Source: Porphyra umbilicalis (Eukaryota; Rhodophyta; Bangiophyceae; Bangiales; Bangiaceae). From it: 64,000 nt of DNA. Numbering within the stretch: position 1 is the first letter of the stretch; the number at the start of each line of letters is the position of its first letter. The notes under the pieces were generated by a model that was not told the DNA's origin, ran no database searches, and saw only the letters and a program-made list of their open reading frames with translations. The stretch lies in the NCBI GenBank assembly GCA_002049455.2, contig KV918912.1:62001-126000 (forward strand), written 5' to 3'. The translations under genes were made by a program, and so were the position numbers. Of the stretch, positions 53,432-63,206 are shown piece after piece.

Positions 53432-56400
53432 GTGGGTTCTGCCATTTGCATTGAGTCTGATGAGTCTGGTGGCCCTACGGTTGCAATGGGTATTGCCGCG
53501 ACGGCTGCGACTGCCGCGACGGCTGGCACGTCTTATGCTGTGGGTGCTGGGGACGCTGGGGATACTGGGGATGCTGGGGGTGTTGGGGGTGTTGGGGGTG
53601 TTGGGGGTGTGCGGGACGTAGTAGGACTGGAGTCTGAGGTGTACCTGGAGATCGCTCGAGCAATCTCAGCACCTGCCTCTCCTCCAAAGCCGTCGCCTCG
53701 ACGGGGTCGCGCCCGGCGAGGCGCCCCGTCTGAGAGCACCAGGCGAGCGCGCCATGCTGACGCGCAAAACCGTCACCGGAGGCGTGCGCGCCGTCGAGGC
53801 AACACCGCCGGTGCCAACCCGACCGATGGATCTGTCGGGGATAATAAGGATGCGACTGGAGACGTACATGCGGTTGCGCGTGGGCATGGCCGTGGGAGTG
53901 GTGCCGGCGGGGGAGGAGAACGAGACGAGGACGGCGGTACGGAAGCTCAGAGCCCCGGGGCCGGTTGCGATCGGAGTCTATTTGAGCAGGCTTTCGACCA
54001 CTACGAGCGCTTTGGGGACGCCAGGCGTGCAACCACTACTTTTCCACCACTGGAGGGCGGAGGAGGCAGCGGGGGAGGGCGCGCCCCGTGGCTGAGCGAA
54101 GACCTGTGGCACGTTTTCACGTTTGCCTGCACGTCGGGCGGCGGATGCGGCCTGTCGCAAAAGGAGCTGCGCCGGTTGTACCAGTACACCGAGGAGGTAG
54201 AGGCAGCAAGTTCCGCCTCCCGCAAGCTATTTACAGCAGCCTTGCACACTGCAAACCGGTTTATTGCCGCCGTTCGACGCTTCGAGCGCTCTTTTGTCGC
54301 CCCTCTCAACTAGAAAAAGGTTGTTATGTCGGTTGACGGTCGCAAGTACCCCGTCTTCTTCCGCGACGCGTTCGACGCTGCCCAGGAGGAGATCATGCAA
54401 GTGGAGCTAGGGGACATGTGCTGGGGACCGCCGCCGTCTCCAGCTGACAATGGCGTGGAAGGGCCCCAGTCGGTGCTACTGCCAGGCAGCTGGGACGGGG
54501 AGATGTACCAGGAGCAGCAAGCCCAAGTCGAGGGCACTATGCACGAGGACACGAGAGTACTGGCGATGCACCTGTACTCTGATGCTACTGTGCTCAGCAG
54601 CAGGGGAGCAGTATCGGCGTACCCTTTGCGTATGCGCGTCGTCAACATCAACACCAAGGACGTGCGATGGGGCACACTAGCGTACATCCCACAGGTCGAG
54701 TCCAAGTTCATAAAGACGCGCGAAGGCCATGAGGTGCGTTCCGAGATGCTCCAGCGGATTTTACACCTCGTCTTTCGAAGCAGCGTGCTGGCCAGCCACC
54801 GTGGGGCGTGGCTGAACTTACCCGGCGGTGGTCGAGTGCGTGTCTCCCCACGTGCCCTCCTTCATGTGTGTGATCAACCTGAGGAGCGTGCCGTCATGTG
54901 CCTGAAGGGTACTGGCTGTCTCATTCCCTGTACGCCCTGCATGGTGGGACGGGAGGACTCGTGCTCGGCGTCCGGGGCCGATGCTTCTAGTAGAGACGTC
55001 CAGGAGACGGTACGGGCGCCCTTCAAGAACGCCAAGATGGGGATCTGTTGGGGCGCGGCGGCGAGGCGTGCAGAGGTAGAGTTGGAGCACAGCATCAACA
55101 GCATGGTCCCTGCGATGGCCGCGTCGGCTGGCCTTGGAAATGGTCCCCGCATGCTGTACCGATTGCCAGGTTTCGATCGCACTCACGTACGTCTCCTTGC
55201 TCGTCGAGAGTAGAACTGCTCGCTCCTTGCATTTGGTGGGCGGGCGAGCGCCCATGTTGGGCGCCTCTCTATCGGTATGATGCCTCGGTCCTGTTCAGTA
55301 TACGTTCAGTATCTTACTGTGCACGGCCCGTGACTTGGCGCGAGTAGCTCTTGTGGTATTGGCGCTGTGTGTTGTTTGCCCGAGAGTAGGTCATGAACAC
55401 TGGTATCAACAGGAAGGTGGCCAAAGAGGTGCCTGTTTACCTCCGCAAGGTGGCAGAAGGTGGAGTCCATGCGCGGTTTGACACGGTCACAAACACCGAG
55501 CGTGGCATCAATATGCGGTTCAAGCACGCGTCGCGTCGTTTGCGCGTGCCGTACATCCACCCTGGGTACGTTTTGAGCCCTACTGGGTGTGTTTCTTGCT
55601 TTGGGGCAGGCTGTGGCTCACATCTCTTCACCGTATCCGCGTACTGACAAGAGGCTACCGTGCTATCAGTCCCTTTTGGCAGTATGGGCACCTATGTCAC
55701 AGGTACTCTGTCCCAGAGGCTACAAGGCAGGCCACAATGACGGGCAGTGAGCACCGTCGTGCCCTACCATTCCTGCCTTTCGGTGTCGTGGGCGTAGCGG
55801 GCGCCCCGGTCAATGGCGACCACCACAGCGCTTTGACTGCGGCTATTTGCGAGCTGGTTGTCGTGACAAACGCACTGTTTGCCGCACAGTGTACCAACCA
55901 GGGCGGTGGTATTCTGTACTCGGAGGAGGTAGTGCTGGCCAAGAAGGCCCACGCGTGGGCGGTTGAGGTCTTTCAGCCCGTACTGGGGCCAGCCTACACC
56001 ACCAAGCTTCACTGCATGTCGGCGCATCTTCTGGACGAGTTTCGCCTCAGGGATAACGTCGGTGACGGCAACATTGCGTATGATGAGGCCCTACACAAGG
56101 CAGTTAAGGCCGCTTACAAGCATACCAACAAGAGGAGGGACCAGTTCGTCAAGCAACTTGTGCTGAGCGAGCAGGTGTACACCCTGCTCCACGACGAAGA
56201 GGAGGACAACGCAGACGCGGAGGGGGAGGCACCAGGGACCGACGCGGGCGGCGACTATGACTCGGCAGGGACACGGCGCAGCCGTCCGCAGCGGCGGCAG
56301 CGGCGGCGGCGGCGGCGGCGGTATGCCAAGAAGTACTCTCTGGCTGAGCTGGCCAGGAGCCACAGTATCCCTGGCTCGGCGGCTGTGCTGTGTCGTCCCG

Positions 56401-56933
56401 AGAGTACGCTCCTCTGCAGGAGCGGAAACCTCTATTATAGCAACGCCTCTCAACCGAGGCGAGGGCGCGCCCAACACACTATCCGGGCCGCGCCGGTTTT
56501 CCAGGGGTCACCGTGGTTTGACTGGCTGCAGTTCCGCCGACCAGATGGGGCCATTTGGGTCGGTCAGGCCGCCCCAGTGGTAACTACACGGGCCCGCGGC
56601 TGGGAGCGGCTGGTGGTGCGGCGAGCGGAAAAAGCTACGGCGAGACCCGGATGCGTGCTGACCAAGTACGGGAGTGAGCGCCTGCAATGGGATATGGAGG
56701 CAGACGGAGACGCAGTACGCCTAGACGTGCTTACGACTGCGGACATTGTGAGCTGGATTGCCGTCGAGTATGACTGAGAGGACCTCAGTGAGCTCCACGG
56801 CGTTACGGTGATGCCCGACGACGTCCCCAACACGGCGGTGGAGCGACGGGCGTCTCGCGTTTTCTTTAATGCGTTTGTTGTTCGAGAGGGCCTCGGTGAG
56901 TGCGCATCTGACAGTGAGGACGGCTCCGAGTAA
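53432..56933 (+). pseudogene. DNA-transposon transposase-like gene, three exons, two in-frame stops
   Basis: Exon 1 runs to 55186 (ACT CAC/GTACGT). Intron 55187-55389 ends TAG in phase 0. Exon 2 is 55390-55565 (CCTGG/GTACGT). Intron 55566-55669 ends ATCAG, and the next base completes the codon. Exon 3 runs from 55670. The core reads LAMHLYSDATVLSSRGAVSA, YPLRMRVVNINTKDVRWGTL, then a Cys cluster (CLKGTGCLIPCTPCMVG), PGFDRTH and PFWQYGHLCHR. The YSD/GN-like layout resembles Plavaka/KDZ-type DDE transposases, but I cannot confirm this without a search. The N-terminal part (SEDLWHVFTFACTSGGGC) is unrecognised. In-frame TAG at 54311-54313 and TGA at 56775-56777 break the frame, which would otherwise end at TAA 56931-56933. 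Likely start ATG 53486 or earlier. Confidence 0.6.
53546..53612 (+). repeat. GGGGGTGTT microsatellite in exon 1
   Basis: GGGGATGCTGGGGGTGTTGG-type 9-bp repeats encode (DAGDTGDAGGVGGVGG), again a frame-preserving coding repeat. Confidence 0.75.
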
Positions 56934-56990
56934 ATCCGGTGCAGTATCTAGGAAAGTCATCTCGGCGGGAGGAGAAGAGTGTGCCGGTCC

Positions 56991-57012
56991 GGGGGGGGGG
57001 GGGGGGGGGGGG
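56991..57012 (+). repeat. Run of 22 G
   Basis: An uninterrupted homopolymer just downstream of the transposase-like gene, followed by more G-rich sequence to about 57060. Homopolymer length may be affected by sequencing error. Confidence 0.8.
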
Positions 57013-57059
57013 ACGTGCCAGGGAAGGAAAGGTCGGGGCGGGGGCGGGGGGGAAAGAAG

Positions 57060-58816
57060 AAAAGGTCGTTGCGCAGTGTTCCACAGTGTTGTCAGGGCAC
57101 CGATGGGAATGGGACCAGGGCTCTGCTTGGCAGTGTGGGGCATCAGCGCGCAGCGGGGCAATAGCACCCGAGTTGTGGAGTAGGGCGGGGGCATTTGCGC
57201 GGCGGGGCGGGGCCGGGCCATTCGCATGGTGGGGGCACGGGCGCGGCGGGGCAGGGGCCTGGGCGGGGGCATCGGGGGAGCGGGGGCATGGGCACGGGCG
57301 CGTGGCGGGGCGGGGGCAAGCGCGCGGCGTCGCTGCGAGACCTGACCGGCCACGCACTCGAGGATCACTGGGGATCACAGGGGGCCACGGCCACGTACGT
57401 ACCGGACAGCGAACCCTACTACATTCCCGTGATCAACGGCCAGAGTTGATCCTGCACGGGCGCTTGGCGGGGCGGGGGCAAGCGCGCGGCGTCGCCGCGC
57501 ACACCTAGTTAGGCCGAGTCTTCTGGGTTGAAAGTTTTGAACCTTCAGAGGCCACGTCGCCCGTTTACTTACAGAAAACAGTCAATCTAACCCCTCAGGA
57601 ACAGCCCGGCAGTCGTCCTGCCCCCCACCACCACCACGGAGTCCACCGCTGCCAACGCTCGTCACCGTCCGTCCCCCCCTCTCCCACCACTTGTGCTGCT
57701 CCCTCCGAGTTCCCCCGCCTCTACCACAATACATGGGAGCACGCGATGCTGTTTGCCCGTCGTTTGTGCCATTTTGTCGCTTGTGCGTGGAGAGTGGTGC
57801 CGGGACGAGTCTCCCCCCCCCCAATCCCCCCCTCGAAGCGGTATGAAGCATTCGTTAATGTGATTCGGCGTTTGTTCCATCAGCATCAGCGTGGTATGGC
57901 GGCCCTATCAAGCATCAAGTACACCGCGAGATCTAACTCGATGGCCCCGGTATGCGTATTTGACCTCTTGTTGGCCGATGCAGTGCCTTTTTTGTCACTT
58001 ATCTCTGCTTGTCGTTACACTGGCTGGCTATCTCTTGCTCTCTGTGGCCACACTCATGTATTGTTGTCATTCAGACATCGGAAGGGGCGGTGCGTGGGGC
58101 AGGGGGGGGAGGGGCTGGTGGAGCAGTGGAAGGGGGAGGTGGTGGGGCGAAGGCGTGGTGGCGATTGGATGCGGCGACAGGAGGACGTGGCACGGCGGAG
58201 GGTGCATCACGAGATGAAACTATCAAGTAGAGGCTTCAGCTGCCCTGGACGGAGTGGGGTAGGGGGCGAGGAGGGAGGTGTCCATGCGCACCCACCCTTG
58301 GTACAATTTATATATGGCCAATGTGATGGAGTGCAGAGCGCCCCTGCTCGGCGTCAAAAAAGTAACCCCATCAGAGTGCCTTTTTTCTTCATTTTCTGTA
58401 CGTCGGAGCCGAGACATGTGCGAACACTACGCGTCATGCACTTCTGTCGACTTCATCTTTCAGCTGCGTGCGCGACCCCATGGGGATCGATTGGAATCAT
58501 GTGACGAGGCCGAGTAAATGCGCACCATCCATCCCACTTTCACATTGTGTGTCGCGCAGGAGATACGCCACGTGTCCTTCAGACGCTGCAGAATGGCCAG
58601 GCGCGGAGGGCAGCGCGGAAGCTGCGTTGCTGCTGGGCTGAGGGCGCTGCCCGGCGCAGTCCGGCGCCGCCGGGCTCCGGGGCGCGGCCGAGCGCCGCCG
58701 CGCACCGGGGCGCCGGGGCGCCGGGGCGCCTCCGTCCGGGCGCCGGGGCGCGGCCGGGCGCCGCTGGGCACTGCCCGGCACCGTGGCGCCGGGACGCCGC
58801 CGTCGGGGCACCGGGG
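57060..58816. other. Non-genic spacer
   Basis: Contains GGGGCGGGGGC-type repeats (57190-57340 and a short copy at 57464-57500) and a GC-rich CGCCGGGGCG minisatellite at 58650-58815 next to the copia 3 LTR. No gene supported. Confidence 0.5.
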
Positions 58817-59236
58817 GGTTAAAACGTAGTGGGGATAGGGGTTTGGGGACCACGGTGAAGTGGTTGAGTGGCGTGAGCTTGTTTGTGTGTGTGCGAACGT
58901 GCTTTGTTGGTTGTCCTAAGGATCGCCCGCCTCTCCCAACCGAGAGCACCTCTCAAATAGTCCCCACCGGCCCAAGTGCTCCCCCCTCTCGCGCCCACAC
59001 CGACGCCCACGCCCTCGCACCAAATCGAATCACTCACCGAATGAAAAGCCACTAGAGCAAAGCGAAGATCAAAATCCAAAAAATGCCAAAAGTAACGCCC
59101 TCAAGATGACCCAACACAAATGTGTGCAACTTGACCACGTCTTGCAAATGTACCATGTGGGGTACCATGAGGGTCACCGACCATCATCCATTCGCAAACC
59201 GCCAGTGAAGTCGGCGACGAGCATCACAGTCCAACA
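58817..59236 (-). repeat. Copia 3 3' LTR
   Basis: 420 bp. Minus-strand start TGTTGGACTGTGATG directly after the purine run GCAAGGAGGAG (59247-59237). The other end reads TTTTAACC where the related copy at 18613 has TTTCAACA. Confidence 0.9.
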
Positions 59237-59247
59237 CTCCTCCTTGC
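59237..59247 (-). other. Copia 3 polypurine tract
   Basis: Minus strand GCAAGGAGGAG abuts the LTR start. It is conserved, with one change, in the truncated copy at 19032-19042. Confidence 0.65.
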
Positions 59248-59271
59248 TTGTTGCCGCGGCGGTTCTTGTAT

Positions 59272-60093
59272 TCAGCAAAGCCCCAGGGCCTCGACATGCT
59301 TGTCGTGCTTGGTCTTGCCGAGCTTCTTCGTCATCGGGTCCGCCATCATGTCGTCCGTTGCACAATGCTCCAGTGTCACCTTGACCGTCGTGATGGCCTC
59401 GCGCTCAAAGTGGTATCTAATGTCGATGTGCTTGGTGCGCTTGTGCTCGACGGGGTTCTTGGAGAAGTCAATGCACCCGCTGTTGTCGACCTTGATGTTG
59501 ATCGGCCCGCCCGAGATCGCTGTCCGCAGCCTTTGAGTTGCAACGCTTTGCACGAGCTTGTTTAGCCAATCAGCTTCCTTGCTGGCCTCACATAGAGCCA
59601 TGTACTCGGCTTCCATCGTCGACAGCGCCACCGTCTTCTGCAACTTAGAACCCCAGCTGACGGCTGCTCCGCCAAAGATGAAGGTGAAGCCCGTCGTAGA
59701 ACGTCGCGTCTCGTGGTCACCCGCCCGGTCGGCATCACTAAAGCCTTGTAGAACTCAGGAAGAGTTCTTTTCGAAGACCAGCCCCTTGTCAATCAAACCC
59801 TTGTTATACCGTAGAACGCGCTTGATCGCCGCCAAATGCTCCTTGCTGTAGCACGAAACAAACCGACTCAGCTTGCCGATAGCGAAGGCGAGGTCAGAAC
59901 GCGTCCCGACCATCAGGTACGTTAGACTGCCGACGGCTTCGCGGTAGGGCAGCGCGTCGTCGCTCTCGTCGGCCTTGACCAGCTGCAGGTCCTTCTCCAG
60001 CGGCGTTTCGATCGGGTTGCACTTCACCATCCCGAACTGATCCAGCACTTGCGTTGCGTACTTGCCCTGCGACAGCTTGAGGGTGCCCAACGC
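59272..60093 (-). pseudogene. pol: Copia 3 RNase H and C-terminal reverse transcriptase
   Basis: Reads LKLSQGKYATQVLDQFGM, YREAVGSLTYLMVGTRSDLA, then the RNase H parts [34 protein letters not shown] and [14 protein letters not shown]. One in-frame TGA (59757-59755) occurs before [10 protein letters not shown]. The natural stop TGA at 59274-59272 follows KHVEALGLC. In copia elements this end completes cDNA synthesis. Confidence 0.93.
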
Positions 60094-60101
60094 CTTGTCA
60101 C
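60094..60101. repeat. hAT target-site duplication CTTGTCAC (second copy 61058-61065)
   Basis: The 8-bp word CTTGTCAC is perfect on both sides of the insert. Eight-base duplications are characteristic of hAT transposition. Confidence 0.9.
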
Positions 60102-61057
60102 CAGGGGCTTTTGAATCTGTCACTTTTCATAGAATCTGAATATACTCCAGTTCCGCCGACATGCACTCAGATTTGAGTTTTTGATGATATCATTTATCTG
60201 GATTCGGATCTGACCTCGTCGGTGGGATTTAGGATCAGCATCATATTCGGATATGTTATCGCTCCGATTTCGATTATAATCTGTGTACCTAGAGTGAGTA
60301 TATTCCGTCCGAGGACACTTCTGCGCAAATAGGGATCGACGTATGTACCAACGACAGGTTGTCCGACGACGCCGCCAGCACAGTCTAGCGCCAGCTAACG
60401 TACGTTTTGAGGTGGTCTCAATCTCCTGGGAAACTGGAGTGGTATGGTGTACCTGCACAATTCCAGCGTGCAAACTAAAATCTACATCCTCGTCGTCGGA
60501 CACAGAAAGATTCGTGGTGCTGCGGGCAGGGCTCCCCAAGTCACGACGATTGCTCGTCGGGGTGCAACAGTGGTCGACGCTGGAGGGAGTTGTGACAGCA
60601 AAGAGGCGCAGTTATTATGCGACGGGAAGCAGGGCGGCAGGGCTGCTCCTCACGCGAAGGTGATAGGATCATACTGCGGACACCCAAACACCTTCACGTC
60701 GTGGTCCGGGCATCCGGCTCAGGTGTGCCAGACACATTTCTCTCTTAGTTGCGAAGGTCCAGCCCCTATCGCATATCTGCTATCCAACATTGGCATCTTG
60801 TTCGCCTGCGGCGTCGCAAGGGCTGCCTCAGACTGTTATTGTAGCGCACAGCCGATTTCTGGAGTCGGATAAACTCAGGCAAAGTATCTCCACTCTGATT
60901 ACATTATATCCTGACCTCAGAGAATTATTAAGGCACATTTTATTCGTCGGTGCATGGACTGAGTACATTAAGAATACGCAGCTACGGCATTATTATGGAT
61001 ATATCCGAGTATACTGTGCGGATATATCTAGCTCGACTTTATCCACCTCAGCCCCTG
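60102..61057. mobile_element. hAT-type MITE inside copia 3 reverse transcriptase
   Basis: 956 bp with terminal inverted repeats CAGGGGCT/AGCCCCTG, the CAGGG-type end of hAT elements, and an 8-bp target duplication. Clearly more AT-rich than its host (many TATATC, GATAT and AATCTG words). No ORF of meaningful length, so it is non-autonomous. Discounting 964 bp restores the copia 3 frame (IRRDK joined to ALGTLKLSQ). Confidence 0.9.
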
Positions 61058-61065
61058 CTTGTCAC

Positions 61066-61880
61066 GCCTAATCTCTAGCCCGAGGATGACCTTGGCCTCG
61101 CCCAGGTCCTTCATCTCAAAACGCTCGTGCAGAGCGTCCTTAACCTTGTAGATCGCCGCCAGGCTTGATGCCACCAAAAGAAGATCGTCGAGGTACACCA
61201 GGACGTTGATGATTTTGCCGTCATCCATGCGGAGGTAGAGGCATGCATCCGGGTCAATGTTGGCAAACCCCTGCGACTTGAGGAAGTCGTCGAGCTTGGC
61301 GTACCACATCCTGGGGCCTTGCTTCAGCCCATACAGCGCTTGGAGGAGACGACACCCCTTGTCAGGTTACGTCGGATCGACATAGCAGTCTGGCTGCTCC
61401 ATGTAGACCTCCTCGTCAAGGTCGCCGTTCAGGAATGCCGTCTTGACGTCCATCTGATGTAGCTCCCACCCGTTCGCCGCCGTCATCGCCAGGATGCATC
61501 GGATGGTAGTGAACTTTGATACCGGCGCGAACGTCTCGTTGAAGTCGAGCCCCTTGATCTGCCGGTTCCCCATGAAGGAGAGACGCGCCTTGTGCCGCGT
61601 CCTGTTGTTCCCGTTCTTGTCAACTTCGTTCTTGACCTTGTACACCCACTTTCCCTTCAGCACGCGTCGACTGGCCGGGCGATCCGTCAAGCGCCAGGTC
61701 TTGTTCTTGCGGTTGGCCTCCATCTCCTCGTCGATGGCAATCTGCCACTTAGCCAACTTCTGCCCTTGAACGGCTTGCACGTACGTCGTGGGCGCCTCGT
61801 GAGCAACCAGTCTCACCGGGCGCCAGTACTCGACAGGGGCCGCCGCGCTCTGCCGCTCCAACGCAGCATGTCTACAGAGC
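61066..61880 (-). pseudogene. pol: Copia 3 reverse transcriptase, N-terminal and catalytic part
   Basis: RVT_2-type motifs in order: WQIAIDEEMEANRKNKTWRL, LKGKWVYKVKNEVDKNGNNR, FNETFAPVSKFTTIRCILAM, MDVKTAFLNGDLDEEVYMEQ, LLQALYGLKQGPRMWYAKLD and the catalytic YLDD in NVLVYLDDLLLVAS. One in-frame TAA (61369-61367) falls just before PDKGCRLL. An indel near 61860 separates it from the integrase frame. It is cut by the MITE at 61058. Confidence 0.95.
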
Positions 61881-62557
61881 CGCCAAAACCTTGATTGTCG
61901 TCCGTGGACTTGTCAGATCCATCGTCTCGCTTGTCATCCTTGTCGTCACTGTCAGCTTTCACGTCTTCGCCGTCGCTTGCAGAGCGCAAACCCGTCTCGA
62001 CTCCGACGTTTCCGTCTCCGGGAAGCTCCTCTGCAACTTCTGCCACCTCGCTTACGTTCGTCTGGGCGAACACGATGCTTCGTGCCTTGACGACCTTGCC
62101 GTCGTCGAGAATGACCTTGTACGCCTTGCTGCCGTCGGGATAGCCTAAGAAGACGCCCTTCGCCGCCTTGTCGCCAAACGTGCCGTCGATGTGACTCTTG
62201 TGCAGCACCACCCAGCATGTCGACCCAAACACCAGCATGTGGCTTACGTCGGGCGTATTTTCGGTCCACAGCTCAAAAGGCGTCTTGCCGACATGAAGCG
62301 TCCGGCTGTTGACGCGGTTCTTGATGTAGACCGCCGTCTTGATGGCATCCGCCCAAAGCTCCTGATCGACGTCCTTGTGTCGCATCATGGTGCGAGCCAT
62401 CTCCACGAGAACTCGGTTGAGCCGCTCAGCAACCCCGTTCTGCTGCGGCGTGTCGGGCACCGTGGTCTGGTGCGTCGTGCCATTCTCATCGTGAAGAGCC
62501 TTGAATGCATTCGACACATACTCGCCGCCATCGTCGGTGCGTAGGATCTTGATCTTG
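61813..62557 (-). pseudogene. pol: Copia 3 integrase, C-terminal part
   Basis: Begins with KIKILRTDDGGEYVSNAFKA (second catalytic Asp) and contains PQQNGVAERLNRVLVEMART (catalytic Glu), then AVYIKNRVNSRTLHVGKTPF, GVFLGYPDGSKAYKVILDDG and an acidic Ser/Asp linker (about 61900-62000). It ends in a frame change to reverse transcriptase near 61860. The solo LTR lies just upstream of the second Asp. Confidence 0.92.
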
Positions 62558-62562
62558 GTTCC
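62558..62562. repeat. Solo-LTR target duplication GTTCC (second copy 63202-63206)
   Basis: Perfect 5-bp duplication on both sides of the solo LTR. Joining the flanks restores HTGTKIKIL in frame. Confidence 0.9.
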
Positions 62563-63201
62563 TGTAGTACTACGGGGCCCATTATGCGCCAGGAGGCCAC
62601 CGCGGGGACGTCGGCGACGTCGGGGGACGCGGTCCCCGACGCGAGGTGGCGACGCCAGCGGCGGTGGTGGCCGACGGGTCGGCGACGCGGGGGGCGGGGC
62701 GAGGGGGCGGCCCCGCTGCCCGGCCCGGGGGAGCGTACCCGATCCGTCGCGCCCGGCACGCGGGCCCCGCGGGCGGCAGGATTGGCGCGCCCGAGAGGGC
62801 GCTGGCGCGCTCGAGAGGGCGCGGCAGGAGACGGCCGACCGGGCGCCACGCGGCGGGTGCAGCGCGTTGCGCGCGGGACGGTTTCTCCCCCTTGTCTGTA
62901 ATGATCGCCTCGAGAGACTTGACATGCATGTTAGGAATTATCTGCATTGGTTGGTGATGGCCCGGGTCATTTCGCATTAGGGATAAGTGGGCCCGGGCGA
63001 CGATTTGCGCCCTTCAAGGACGAAGGGCGACGACGGTGGGAGGCACCGTCGTCGCCGGCAAGTAAACCGTGTTTCGATGTCTTAGCATTTCGATCGGCCC
63101 GACTTCCCGGACCTCGAGTCCCATAGCGGGTGTCGCGCGAGCGGCTAGGACGGCCGTTACTTCCCTCCTTCTGAGGTAACCCCCTAGATTGTAATACTAC
63201 A
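62563..63201 (+). mobile_element. Solo LTR of the non-autonomous LTR family, with a different 5' half
   Basis: 639 bp, starting TGTAGTACTACG and ending GTAATACTACA, like the LTRs at 26193 and 35405. The last 260-300 bp (from GGAATTATCTGC, 62934) match them, including the hairpins CCCTTC...GAAGGG and CGACGGTG/CACCGTCG. The first 330-370 bp are very GC-rich and unrelated to the other LTRs. No internal region, so it is a solo LTR left by LTR-LTR recombination or a different subfamily. Confidence 0.85.
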
Positions 63202-63206
63202 GTTCC

